Of a DNA stretch of 64,000 bases, positions 54,331-63,224 are shown piece after piece. Below the pieces are notes generated by a model. The model worked only from the letters and a program-made list of their open reading frames with translations. It ran no database searches and was not told the origin of the DNA. The position numbers were made by a program, and so were the translations under genes. This DNA is from DATMRS01 sp035566015 (GTDB taxonomy: Bacteria > Pseudomonadota > Alphaproteobacteria > Sphingomonadales > Sphingomonadaceae), in contig DATMRS010000009.1 in assembly GCA_035566015.1 (NCBI GenBank), positions 1 to 64,000 of the forward strand, written 5' to 3'. Within the stretch, counting starts at the first letter, position 1. Every line of letters begins with the position of its first letter.

Positions 54331-56805
54331 TCAGAAGTTGCGTCGCACAGTAACCATCACTTCACGGGGCCGGCCGATCGTGCCGCTGAGGAAGCCGAAG
54401 CTTTCCCGCTGATCGGTCAGCGTGGTGTAATAGAATTTGTCAAAAAGGTTGGTTGCGGCAAGCGAAATCGACCAGTCATTGTCCGCCGTCGCATAGGTCA
54501 ACCGGGCATTGACCAGCGCATAGGGGTCCTGCTGGGCCGAGACATTGGCCCGCGAGGTGGAGAAGTAGATTCGCGAGCGGTAGCTCACGTCCACGCGCGG
54601 CGTGATCTTGCCCTTGCCGCCCAGATCGAAATCATATTGGACGCTGCCCGAGGCATTCCAGTCGGGCACGCGCTGGTTGGGGCTGTCCAGCGTCAGATTC
54701 TGCACGGCGGTGCTGAGACTGGTATATTTGAAGTGGGTGTAGCCCACATTCGCCGCGACTTGCAGCCCGTCGACCGGATAGGCGGTGAGTTCGGCCTCGA
54801 AGCCGCGGATTCGCGCATCGCCGATATTGTCATTGCAGAAGGGCGAATCCGGGCAGCGCGAGGCCGGATCGCCGAGGCCGCGCGTCGTGCCGACGATATC
54901 GTCGAAATTGGTCTGGTAAACCGCCGCGTTGAAGCGGGCGTGGCGATCGAAGAGCTGGCTCTTGAAGCCCAGTTCGTAGGCCTTCACATTCTCGGGCTTG
55001 AGCGCGAACACTGACGACGGGCCGAACGGACGCGCGTTGAAGCCCGCCGCCGTGAAGCCTGTCGCATAAGAGGCATAGATGCTGAGATTGTCGTTCAGCT
55101 CGTAATTGACCGCGAGCCGGGGATTGACGCGGGTATTGTGCGTCTTGCCCGTGAAGATGAAGTTGATCGCCGACAACCCCGAAGGCGAATAGTCGCGGTT
55201 GAACGTATAGGTCTTGCGCTCGTCTGAATAACGCAGGCCGCCCGACAGGGTCAGGCCGGGCAACGGGTGGAGATCGACCGCGCCGAACGCCGCCCAGGCG
55301 TTGAGCCTATTCTTGTCGTCGCCGAAGAAATCGAGCGCGTTGGTGAAGCCCTCGGTCTGCACGCGCGACGGGTTGGTGCCGTGCGTGTTGATGTAGAAGC
55401 CGCCCAGCGTGAAATCGAGGAAACCGTCGAACACCGTGCCGAGCAGGCGGACCTCCTGACTGATCTGCCGGCTGGAGACAGACTGGCGCACCTCTTCCGC
55501 CGGCAGCGCGAGCAGGCTCTGACCGAACACGCCCTCGACCTTGCGATAGGCGCTGATCGAGGTGAGGTGCAGCTTCTCGGCGATATCCCAATCGATGTTC
55601 AGCGATCCGCCATAGGCCTTGAAATTGCCGTTAGGCGGGTTGCGATAACCGACCCGGGGGTTGCCATAACTCGCATAAGTGCTGGTGCGCGTTGGCGACA
55701 CGAAGCTGTTGGCGACCTCGGTCATCTTCTCGTGCGTCGAAACGTCGAAGCCGTAATAGGATGTGCCGAGGCCGCGCAGATAGCGCGCCAGGCCGTTGTC
55801 GAAATTGATGTCCTGCCCGGCGCCCAGCCGGCCACCCGATGCGCCCGTTTCGGGATTGATGAGGCTGAGGCTGGTCGCGAGGATTGCCTCGGGCGGGCTC
55901 TCGCTATTTTCCTTCATATAATCGCCCTGCAGCAGGACATCGATGGTGCTGGCGGGCTGCCAGCGCAACGAACCCCGGAAATTATAGTCCTTGCTGCCGC
56001 CGAGCGTGCCGCGCTTGCAGCTCCTGTTGACCGGCCCCTGGCCGAGACCGCCGACATTGTCGTTGCCCAGCGTCGGATTCTCGCACTTGTAATCGACCAG
56101 ATCGACCCAGCCATCCTGACCCTTGACGCTGCCGGTCAGTCGCAACGCGAGCACGTCCTGGACAAGGCCGAGATCGACGGCGCCGCGAATCTGGTAATGA
56201 TTGTCGGTGCCGCCAGTCGCCTCGATATAGCCGCTATTGTCGCCGCGCGGCTTCTTCGTGATGATGCGGATTGCGCCGCCCACCGAGTTGCGGCCGAAGA
56301 GCGTACCTTGCGGGCCGCGCAGCACCTCGACGCGCTCCAGATCGAGCGCGTCGAAAACCGCGCCGAAGGTCGTCGCGAAATAGACGTCGTCGATATAGAA
56401 GCCGACGCGCGGCTCGAACGTCGCCAGAAAGTCGACCTGGCCGAGGCCGCGAATATAGGCTTGGTTGGTGTTGCTGCCGTAGCCGGAATTGCCCTGCTGC
56501 ATCTCGACATTCGGCACCGAACGGGCGACGTCGGTGAGGTTGGAGACGCTGCGGCGTTCAAGCTCGGCGCCGCTGACGGCGGAGATCGAAATCGGCACGT
56601 CCTGCAGATTTTGCTCGCGGAACTGCGCGGTGACCACGATTTCCTGAATGCCCTTCGAATCGGTCGATTGTGCCTGCGTTTGCGTAGACTGCGCATCGCT
56701 CGTCTGGGCGGCGACCGAAAACGGCAGCATGGCACAAGCGAGCGCCACGAGACTCGTCGTGGCGCGTGCATTAAAGATTCCCGAAGCCCTGTTTATAGAA
56801 AACAT
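54331..56805 (-). CDS. TonB-dependent outer membrane receptor
   Basis: An 824-residue outer-membrane beta-barrel receptor: signal peptide (cleavage after SVAAQ), TonB-box-like EIVVTAQFREQNLQDVP, the plug domain (ISISAVSGAELERRSV to about 190, with GPQGTLFGRNSVGGAIRI), then a beta-barrel ending in VMVTVRRNF. Sphingomonads use such receptors for aromatic or lignin-type substrate uptake, not only siderophores. GGGGAGGG 8 bases upstream fixes the start at 56805. Presumed substrate uptake for the island. Confidence 0.9.
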   Translation of the reverse strand: MFSINRASGIFNARATTSLVALACAMLPFSVAAQTSDAQSTQTQAQSTDSKGIQEIVVTAQFREQNLQDVPISISAVSGAELERRSVSNLTDVARSVPNVEMQQGNSGYGSNTNQAYIRGLGQVDFLATFEPRVGFYIDDVYFATTFGAVFDALDLERVEVLRGPQGTLFGRNSVGGAIRIITKKPRGDNSGYIEATGGTDNHYQIRGAVDLGLVQDVLALRLTGSVKGQDGWVDLVDYKCENPTLGNDNVGGLGQGPVNRSCKRGTLGGSKDYNFRGSLRWQPASTIDVLLQGDYMKENSESPPEAILATSLSLINPETGASGGRLGAGQDINFDNGLARYLRGLGTSYYGFDVSTHEKMTEVANSFVSPTRTSTYASYGNPRVGYRNPPNGNFKAYGGSLNIDWDIAEKLHLTSISAYRKVEGVFGQSLLALPAEEVRQSVSSRQISQEVRLLGTVFDGFLDFTLGGFYINTHGTNPSRVQTEGFTNALDFFGDDKNRLNAWAAFGAVDLHPLPGLTLSGGLRYSDERKTYTFNRDYSPSGLSAINFIFTGKTHNTRVNPRLAVNYELNDNLSIYASYATGFTAAGFNARPFGPSSVFALKPENVKAYELGFKSQLFDRHARFNAAVYQTNFDDIVGTTRGLGDPASRCPDSPFCNDNIGDARIRGFEAELTAYPVDGLQVAANVGYTHFKYTSLSTAVQNLTLDSPNQRVPDWNASGSVQYDFDLGGKGKITPRVDVSYRSRIYFSTSRANVSAQQDPYALVNARLTYATADNDWSISLAATNLFDKFYYTTLTDQRESFGFLSGTIGRPREVMVTVRRNF

Positions 56806-56852
56806 GGAACAACCCTCCCCGTAGACATTTCTACAGTCTATCAAATATAGAA

Positions 56853-56883
56853 GTAAACTGTTTACTATAGTAAATTAACAGTT
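56853..56883. promoter_or_regulatory. Overlapping palindromes upstream of the TonB receptor
   Basis: GTAAAC-T-GTTTAC (56853-56865) and TTTACTATAGTAAA (56861-56874) overlap, and outer arms AACTGTT / AACAGTT (56856-56883) add a third inverted repeat. The position, about 50-80 bp before the start, is promoter-proximal. The sequence is unlike the TTGAC sites, so a different regulator may act here. Confidence 0.5.
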
Positions 56884-56925
56884 GTTCTCAATACATAAGT
56901 AACAGAGTATTATTTGCGATCCTTT

Positions 56926-57648
56926 CTAGCCCCATCGCCCCTTTTCAGGACCCATGGTAACGAAAGATCTTCCTGGTCCTTGGCCGAGTGCTTCGCGCAC
57001 ACGCGGGCGGGCGCGCACCCGCTCCAGCCAGTCCTGCACCGCTGCGGGAACGTCGATGCCCGCCGCCGCGAGGCGCGCCGCATGCGGGAAGACGATGATA
57101 TCGGCGAGGCTATAGGCGTCGCCGGCAAGCCAGGGCTGACCGACAAGGTCCTCGGCAATCCTGCCAACCGCCTTGGCAAGCGCAGCCCGCGCGGCCTCGA
57201 CCTCGTCGCTGCCAAGCCCCGCCCCTGCTTTCGCCCAGAGCGCCCGGCGCTCGGGCGGCAGCCGGTCCAAGCCGGCAATCGCGCCGTCGGCCAACGTGCC
57301 TCGCATGGCCCACTCAACGAGCGCCAGATTGGGCGCGATATGCGTCTCGACATATTTGCCCCACTTCTGGACGGCGTAACGCGCCCGTGGGTCAGCGCCG
57401 CCCAGCGCGGGTTCGGGAAAGCGCTCGTCGAGATACAAGAGGATGAAGAACGTCTCGGTCAGCCGCCGGCCGTCGACCTCGAGCACCGGCACCTGGCCGG
57501 TGGGGTTGATGGCAAGAAACGCCTCACCATGCTGCTCGAAGGCCGCGAGATCGACCGGATGATCTTCATGCTCGATGCCTTTTTCGGCCAGCGCCATCAG
57601 CACCGACGCCGAGTGACCGCTGGGGCCGCCATGATAGAGCCGCATCAT
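56926..57648 (-). CDS. Glutathione S-transferase family protein
   Basis: A 240-residue GST. N-terminal thioredoxin-like domain with MRLYHGGPSGHSASV (Ser13 in the position of the catalytic Ser/Cys), INPTGQVPVLEVDG (cis-Pro) and RLTETFFILLYLDERFP; all-helical C-terminal domain from about 95 with LAGDAYSLADII. It overlaps the next GST gene's stop by 4 bp (ATGA), so both are in one transcript. Substrate unknown. Confidence 0.88.
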   Translation of the reverse strand: MMRLYHGGPSGHSASVLMALAEKGIEHEDHPVDLAAFEQHGEAFLAINPTGQVPVLEVDGRRLTETFFILLYLDERFPEPALGGADPRARYAVQKWGKYVETHIAPNLALVEWAMRGTLADGAIAGLDRLPPERRALWAKAGAGLGSDEVEAARAALAKAVGRIAEDLVGQPWLAGDAYSLADIIVFPHAARLAAAGIDVPAAVQDWLERVRARPRVREALGQGPGRSFVTMGPEKGRWG

Positions 57649-58427
57649 GCCGCCGTCTCCGCGTCGAGGCCGAGCACGGCGCGCACTTCGGCGACACGCT
57701 CGCCGATGAAGCCGTTCCCCAGCGCGAAGGCCGCCTGCAGCCCCGGGCGGGCGTGGCAGCGCCGCAGCCAACCCCAGAGATGCGGTGTCGCGGCCTCGTT
57801 CACCTGATCGGGATAGCTGGTCGGCAGCCCGTAGAAGGTTGCCATCACATTGATGTCGGCGAGCGAGAAATCCGCGCCGGCCAGATAAGGCGTCTCGGCA
57901 AGCAGCGCGTCGAATTCGCGGATCGCCTGCGCGATCCGGCGCGCCGATTCCTCGATATCCGCCGGCGGCGTCTTGTTGAACATCAGCTTTTCCCAGGCGG
58001 CACGGCGCTCGGGCAGCGGAATCTTGTCCAGTTCGCGCTTCAGTTCTTCGGGATCGGTATCCTGAAAGCGCGGCGCGGCCACCCGGTTGGAGGCGAGCAT
58101 TGCCAGCGACGGCGCCACGACATTGTCCATGTAGCGCATCACCTGCCGCATCCGCCAACGCCAATAGGGATCGACCGGGCGCAGGCTGGGACCGTCGAAG
58201 CTGTCGTCGATATATTCCATGATCGGCGTCGATTCGGTCATCACGAAGCCGTCATGGGCGACGGCGGGAATCGTGCCGTCACGATTGATCTTCAGGAAGG
58301 CGGGCGAGAAATGCTGGCGCTTGCCCATGTCGATATAATGATAGGTGAAGGGGACCTGCTTTTCCTTGAGGCAGAGCAACGGCTTGCCCGAATTGGCATT
58401 CGGCTCCCAGGTGTAGACTTCGAGCAT
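57645..58427 (-). CDS. Glutathione S-transferase, etherase-like
   Basis: A 260-residue GST related to bacterial etherases: N-terminal VYTWEPNANSGKPLLCLKEK with Asn12-Ser13, INRDGTIPAVAHDG, TESTPIMEYIDDSFDG, and a C-terminal domain with LAGADFSLADINVMATFYG. The N12/S13 pair and TESTPIMEY pattern match LigF-type enzymes in the same relative positions. First gene of a two-GST unit; a TTGAC operator lies at 58485 upstream. Confidence 0.87.
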   Translation of the reverse strand: MLEVYTWEPNANSGKPLLCLKEKQVPFTYHYIDMGKRQHFSPAFLKINRDGTIPAVAHDGFVMTESTPIMEYIDDSFDGPSLRPVDPYWRWRMRQVMRYMDNVVAPSLAMLASNRVAAPRFQDTDPEELKRELDKIPLPERRAAWEKLMFNKTPPADIEESARRIAQAIREFDALLAETPYLAGADFSLADINVMATFYGLPTSYPDQVNEAATPHLWGWLRRCHARPGLQAAFALGNGFIGERVAEVRAVLGLDAETAA

Positions 58428-58468
58428 CCCTCCCCCTCCACCGGCTTTGGCCGTTTTGTTGTCATCAA

Positions 58469-58497
58469 GAACTAAAAGAGATATTTGACAGAGTCAA
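58469..58497 (-). promoter_or_regulatory. Promoter and TTGAC-AGA-GTCAA operator of the two-GST unit
   Basis: On the minus strand TTGACT (58497-58492) and TAGTTC (58474-58469) are spaced by 17 bp. The -35 lies inside a 13-bp perfect 5-3-5 palindrome (58485-58497). This is the same palindrome type as at 46774, 48747 and 59492. Confidence 0.6.
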
Positions 58498-58540
58498 TCA
58501 GGTTCGCGGAGCGATGGCGTTTCCGCGCTGCTTTTTTGAT

Positions 58541-58576
58541 CAATCTACTATAAATTAAGATATTTTTCGTAGATTG
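58541..58576. other. AT-rich dyad in the GST intergenic region
   Basis: CAATCTAC (58541-58548) and GTAGATTG (58569-58576) are perfect inverted arms around a 20-base AT-rich loop, downstream of the third GST gene. Could be a weak terminator or operator; no T-tract is adjacent on the expected side. Confidence 0.35.
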
Positions 58577-58651
58577 CGGCCACCGCCCACCGGGAAGTTT
58601 TCGTTGCGGGTGCAAACCGCCTGCGCCAACCCCCACGACTCGCATCGCCGG

Positions 58652-59374
58652 TCAACGATTATATTCGCGCGCGCGCATCTGCTGGACGGCGGGTCGCGCC
58701 TCCATTCGGCGCAGCCAGGCGATGAGATGCGGTGACAAGGCCCCGTTGCACAGATCGGGCACGATCCGTTCGAGCCCCGCCGCCATCGAATAAAGCTTGA
58801 TATCGGCCAGCGTATAATCGTCGCCGACGATCCACGCCCCCGTCTTGCCAAGGTGATCGTCCATCCGCCGGACGACGCGCTGCAGCTTGGCCCGCGCCTC
58901 TTCGAGCGCCTCGTCGCTATAGCCCGTCTGCGACACGATCGCCCATTTCTTGCGGACTTCGGGATTACCCATGCGCGATAAACGCTCGTCCATTTCGGCC
59001 TTGTCGATCTTCGATGCGAAGGGCGTCGCTCCATGCGCGCCGAGCACGGTCAAAGCAGGGCAGAAATATTCGTCGACATATTTGGTCCAGACGCGCATCC
59101 GCGCCCGCAGCCACGGGTCTTGCGGCCGCAGCGGCGTGTCGGGGAAAACATCCTCAAGATACTCGTTGATGACGGTCGACTCGGTGACGGTGCGGCCGTC
59201 ATGGACCAGCACGGGGACCATCCCCTCAGGGTTCAGCGCGAGAAATTCGGGCGCATGATGTTCCCAGCGGCGCGAACTTAGAAACCGGTCCTCGAACGCC
59301 AGCGCCTTTTCAATCAGGCAAAGCAGCGGCGTGAGCGAGTTAGCAACAGGCCCGAAATGATAGAGTGTCAGCAT
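58652..59374 (-). CDS. LigF-like glutathione S-transferase (putative beta-etherase)
   Basis: A 240-residue GST. The opening MLTLYHFGPVANSLTPLL with Asn12-Ser13, the TESTVINEYLEDVFP segment and RMRVWTKYVDEYFCPA are the strongest matches I can recall to LigF of Sphingobium, whose counterparts read ANSLKP, TESTVICEYLEDVFP and RVWTKWVDEYFC. LigF cleaves beta-aryl ether bonds by glutathione attack. The gene is preceded by a TTGACT-T-AGTCAA operator. Function is inferred, not proven; a relative with different substrate is possible. Confidence 0.87.
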   Translation of the reverse strand: MLTLYHFGPVANSLTPLLCLIEKALAFEDRFLSSRRWEHHAPEFLALNPEGMVPVLVHDGRTVTESTVINEYLEDVFPDTPLRPQDPWLRARMRVWTKYVDEYFCPALTVLGAHGATPFASKIDKAEMDERLSRMGNPEVRKKWAIVSQTGYSDEALEEARAKLQRVVRRMDDHLGKTGAWIVGDDYTLADIKLYSMAAGLERIVPDLCNGALSPHLIAWLRRMEARPAVQQMRAREYNR

Positions 59375-59491
59375 TCAGATCTCCCCCCTGCGGGTTTTCC
59401 GGCCCTGTTGGCGTGAAGCAGGCTGATCGGCACGGAAGGTCGCTCGGAATGTGCCGGGCCAAGGTCTGGGAGAGAGTGAATAGCTATAATT

Positions 59492-59504
59492 TTGACTTAG
59501 TCAA
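59492..59504. promoter_or_regulatory. Operator TTGACT-T-AGTCAA upstream of the LigF-like gene
   Basis: A perfect 6-1-6 palindrome about 118 bp before the start at 59374. On the minus strand its TTGACT hexamer could be a -35, with TATTCA 16 bp away. It is the most symmetrical copy of the motif shared across the island. Confidence 0.6.
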
Positions 59505-59624
59505 TATTGTGCGTGCAACACGGTAAGCGGACAGGACGGCACATAAGCGATGCGTGCCGCCAAGGCGGCTGCTCGGCGAATCCAATGGAAGAATAGGGGG
59601 AATAAGGCCGCCCGGCGAAGCGGG

Positions 59625-59710
59625 TGGTGGACAGGGCTGGATTCGAACCAGCGTACGCTCTCGCGGGCAGATTTACAGTCTGCTGCCATTAACCACTCGG
59701 CCACCTGTCC
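59625..59710 (-). tRNA. tRNA-Tyr (anticodon GTA)
   Basis: On the minus strand: acceptor GGACAGG/CCTGTCC, D arm with GGCCGAGTGG, anticodon stem GCAGA-CTGTAAA-TCTGC (anticodon GTA), a long variable arm (CCGCGAGAGCG), T arm CTGGTTCGAATCCAG, discriminator A and encoded CCA. 86 nt including CCA. Confidence 0.95.
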
Positions 59711-59838
59711 AGATGCCCGCTTTCGCCGAAGCGAGGCGGCTCAATGGCGAAGCCGGGCCGGCCTGTCAACGGCGCTGGCGCTCTTTGGGCGCGCAGCTTT
59801 CTCTGGCGCGGCGCGGAATTACGGCTAGGAAGGCGGCC

Positions 59839-60585
59839 ATGCGCAAGGGCCATAGACCATCCAAGCCGTCCGGCGGGCGGCCACGTTTCTGGGGACGCCA
59901 CGCCGTGACGGCGGCGCTCGCCAATCCAGAGCGCACCGTCCGCCAGATATGGGGCACGCGCGAGGCGCTTGGCGGCATAGACCTGCCAGCCTCGATTCCC
60001 CTCACCGTTGCCGACGTCGCCGATCTCGGCCGGCTCGTGCCGCGTGACGCGCCGCACCAGGGGCTAGTGATCGAGGTCGATCCGCTGCCCGACCTCTGGC
60101 TCGGCGAACTGTTCGATCGCGGGCGGGAGGACAAGCGGCCGCTCCTGATCCTCGATCAGGTAACCGATCCGCACAATGTCGGCGCGGTGCTGCGGTCTGC
60201 CGCTGCTTTCGATGCGCTGGGGCTGGTGACGCAGGACCGCCATGCTCCACCCGAATCGGGCGCGCTGGCGCGTGCGGCCTCGGGCGCGCTGGAGATCGTG
60301 CCCTGGGTGCGTGTCGTGAACCTGTCGCGCGCGCTGGGCGAGATGGCGGAGGCGGGCTTCTGGCGGGTCGGGCTCACCGGCCATGCCGATCGCCTGCTCG
60401 GCGACGTCATCGGCAGCCAGCGGCTCGCACTGGTGCTAGGGGCCGAGGGCGAGGGCATGCGCGCCAACACCGAGGCGCATTGCGACGAGCTGGCGAAGCT
60501 GCCGATCAGCGCGCGCGTCGAAAGCCTCAACGTCTCCAACGCGGCGGCGATCGCCCTTTATACGGTGGCGACGCGGAACGGCTGA
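59839..60585 (+). CDS. SpoU/TrmH family RNA 2'-O-methyltransferase (RlmB type)
   Basis: A 248-residue SPOUT methyltransferase. N-terminal substrate-binding domain (about 1-85, SGGRPRFWGRHAVTAALANPER), then the knotted domain with PHNVGAVLRSAAAF, LALVLGAEGEGM and ESLNVSNAAAIAL, the three SpoU motifs. RlmB methylates G2251 in 23S rRNA; TrmH acts on tRNA; sequence favours RlmB but not decisively. AGGAAGG supports the start. Confidence 0.9.
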   Translation: MRKGHRPSKPSGGRPRFWGRHAVTAALANPERTVRQIWGTREALGGIDLPASIPLTVADVADLGRLVPRDAPHQGLVIEVDPLPDLWLGELFDRGREDKRPLLILDQVTDPHNVGAVLRSAAAFDALGLVTQDRHAPPESGALARAASGALEIVPWVRVVNLSRALGEMAEAGFWRVGLTGHADRLLGDVIGSQRLALVLGAEGEGMRANTEAHCDELAKLPISARVESLNVSNAAAIALYTVATRNG

Positions 60586-60586
60586 G

Positions 60587-63034
60587 TCAGCGTTTCGCCG
60601 CCTTCTTGGTCCTCAGCGTCGGATCGGCGGCGGCGGGATCGTCGGGCCAGGGGTGGCGCGGATAGCGGCCGCGCATCTCCTTCGCCACCGCCGCCCAGCT
60701 TCCTTTCCAGAAGCCGGGCAGGTCGCGCGTCGTCTGGATCGGCCGGCCCGCGGGTGAGGTGAGACGCAGCACCAGCGGCACACGGCCGCCCGCCACGGCG
60801 GGATGCGCCGACAGCCCGAACAGGGCCTGCACGCGCACCTCGATCGCCGGGCCGCCCTCGGCCGCATAGTCGATCGCGTGGCTGCTGCCGGCGGGCGTGG
60901 CGAAACGCGGCGGCGCGATCCGGTCGAGCGCCTGCCGCCCCTCCCAGCCGAGCAGCCCCTCGACCGCGCCGAGCAGCGCGTCGGGCGCGATGTCGCCCAG
61001 CCGCCGGCGGCCCGCGAGCAGCGGGGGGAGCCATTCGTCGAGCGCGTCGATCAATGCGCTATCGCTTAAATCGGACACGTCCGCGCCGTGTTGCGCGGCG
61101 AAGGCGGCGCGATCCTGCAGGGCGCGCGCAGCATCAGGCCAGGGCAGGAGCGCCAACCCGCCGCGCCGCACGCCCGCCAGCAGCGCGGCCGCCACTGCCT
61201 GCGGATCGGGCGCATCGTCCGGCCCGCCCGAGAGGCGCACCGCGCCCAGCCGCCGCTCGCGCCGGGCGATGACTCCGCCCGTCCCGACGTCGAAGGCTAC
61301 CTCGCGCACCGCCGTCACGCGATCGGCGAACAGCGCCTCGATCGTCGCCAGGTCGATCGGCGCGGCGGACAGGATACGCGCCCCCGCCGCCGACCCCTGC
61401 GTCTCGGCCACCGCCAGCCAGTCTTCGCGCGCGAGCGGGGAGGCGGGATCGAGGCGGAAGCCGCGCCCGCCCACCGCCAGCCAGTCCATGCCGTCGGCAC
61501 CCCGCCGCCGCGCGACCCGATCGGGAAAGGCCAGCGCGACGCACGCGCCCAGATGCGCGTCATCGCCGCCCGCCTCCACACCGGCCAAAGCGCGCCAGCG
61601 TCTGGCAAGGCCGCGCGCCGCCTCGGCCCGCTTGCCGCGCTCACCCCGCCAGCGGCGCAGGCGCATTTCCAGATCGGCGTCGTTGCCGCCCAGCCCACGT
61701 TCGGACAGCAACACCGCCGCCTCCGCCGCGATGCCGCCCCAGCCATGCGCTCCGGCGGCGATCAGCATATGGGCAAGGCGCGGCGGCAGCGGCAGGCGCG
61801 CGATTGCCTTGCCGTGCGCGGTCGGCCGTCGGTCGCCATTGATCGCGCCCAGCGATGTCAGCCGGGCGTGCGCCTCGGCCAGCGCGGCGGCGGGCGGCGG
61901 ATCGAGCCAGCCGAGCGCGGCCGGATCGGCGACGCCCCATAAGGCACAATCCAGCAGCAGCGCCGACAGGTCCGCCTCCAGGATTTCGGGTGGATCATAA
62001 GGCGGCAGCCCCACCGTCGCCGCCTCTTCCCACAGGCGATAGACGGCGCCCGGCCCCTGCCGACCGGCGCGGCCCGCACGTTGCGCGGCGGCGGCCTGGC
62101 TCACCCGTTCGGTGACGAGCCGCGTCATGCCTGCGGCGCGGTCGTAGCGGGGGCGGCGCGCCAGCCCCGAATCGACGACGATGCGTACCCCGTCGAGCGT
62201 CAGGCTCGTCTCCGCGATGCTGGTGGCGAGCACGACCTTGCGCGTCCCCGGCGGTGCAGGGGCGATCGCGGTGCGTTGCGCGGCGGGATCGAGCGTGCCG
62301 TGGAGGCGATGGAGTTGCGTGCCTGTCGGTAAATCAGACAGCCGCTCGGCCGTACGCTCGATCTCGGCGACGCCCGGCAGGAAGGCGAGCAGGCTGCCTT
62401 CCTCGCGCGTCAGCGCCTCGCGGATGGTCGCGGCCATCGCATCCTCGATCCGCGTCTCCGCCCGGCGACCGACGTGGCGGAGGGTGAGCGGATAGGCACG
62501 GCCCTCGCTCTCGATCACCGGCGCGCCGCCCATCAGGGTGGCGAAGCGCGCGCCGTCCACGGTCGCGGACATCGCGACAAGGCGCAGGTCCGGCCGCAGC
62601 GCGCCCTGTGCGTCTAGTGCGAGCGCGAGGCCGAAATCGCTGTCGAGGCTGCGCTCATGCACCTCGTCGAACAGCACGGCGGAAACACCGGTCAGCTCGG
62701 GATCGGCCTGGATGCGGTTGCGGAATATGCCTTCTGTGAGGACAAGGATGCGCGTCTCCGCCGACTGTTTGCTGTCGAGCCGGGTCGCATAGCCAATCGT
62801 CCGTCCCACCGGCCGCCCCGCCAGTGCCGCCATCCGCTCCGCCGCCGCACGCGCCGCCAGCCGTCGCGGCGAGAGCAGCAGGATCGTCCCCGTGCACCAG
62901 CACTCCCCCAGCAAAGCGGGAGCGACCGCCGTCGTCTTGCCCGCCCCCGGCGGCGCGACAAGCACCGCATTCGGTCGCGTCCGCAGCGCGGCGAGCAGCT
63001 CGGGCAGGACGGCATGGATCGGAAGCACGGACAT
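60587..63034 (-). CDS. hrpB: ATP-dependent helicase HrpB
   Basis: An 815-residue DExH-box helicase. Walker A APPGAGKTTAV near residue 40, motif II LFDEVHERS, motif III AMSATVD, then the helicase C domain (AERLSDLPTGTQLHRLHGTL, IVVDSGLARRPRYD, QRAGRAGRQGPG) and HrpB-specific C-terminal domain. In E. coli HrpB's role is unclear; it is an RNA-helicase-like protein. Convergent with the rRNA methyltransferase, 1 bp between stops. Confidence 0.95.
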   Translation of the reverse strand: MSVLPIHAVLPELLAALRTRPNAVLVAPPGAGKTTAVAPALLGECWCTGTILLLSPRRLAARAAAERMAALAGRPVGRTIGYATRLDSKQSAETRILVLTEGIFRNRIQADPELTGVSAVLFDEVHERSLDSDFGLALALDAQGALRPDLRLVAMSATVDGARFATLMGGAPVIESEGRAYPLTLRHVGRRAETRIEDAMAATIREALTREEGSLLAFLPGVAEIERTAERLSDLPTGTQLHRLHGTLDPAAQRTAIAPAPPGTRKVVLATSIAETSLTLDGVRIVVDSGLARRPRYDRAAGMTRLVTERVSQAAAAQRAGRAGRQGPGAVYRLWEEAATVGLPPYDPPEILEADLSALLLDCALWGVADPAALGWLDPPPAAALAEAHARLTSLGAINGDRRPTAHGKAIARLPLPPRLAHMLIAAGAHGWGGIAAEAAVLLSERGLGGNDADLEMRLRRWRGERGKRAEAARGLARRWRALAGVEAGGDDAHLGACVALAFPDRVARRRGADGMDWLAVGGRGFRLDPASPLAREDWLAVAETQGSAAGARILSAAPIDLATIEALFADRVTAVREVAFDVGTGGVIARRERRLGAVRLSGGPDDAPDPQAVAAALLAGVRRGGLALLPWPDAARALQDRAAFAAQHGADVSDLSDSALIDALDEWLPPLLAGRRRLGDIAPDALLGAVEGLLGWEGRQALDRIAPPRFATPAGSSHAIDYAAEGGPAIEVRVQALFGLSAHPAVAGGRVPLVLRLTSPAGRPIQTTRDLPGFWKGSWAAVAKEMRGRYPRHPWPDDPAAADPTLRTKKAAKR

Positions 63035-63224
63035 CGGGCGCGGTGTAGCCGCAGGCGAGCGGCGGGCCAATCGGATTGCGGGAGTCGGAAAAGCTTACAA
63101 TCGGACGTGATATCGGCTGACATTAACCTTCTATGATATTGAAAATACGCCGTTGAAAAATGTTGGCATGAAACATGCTACGTCACGGGATAGTAGATAA
63201 TCGTCACGCCGGGAGTTTGGCATC

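Noticed and set aside
51453..54353. A 966-residue plus-strand open frame opposite the SDR, DUF8021-type and MFS genes
   Set aside because: It is antisense to three well-supported genes and is low-complexity (rich in R, H, A, D, E), the usual result of reverse-frame reading in GC-rich DNA.
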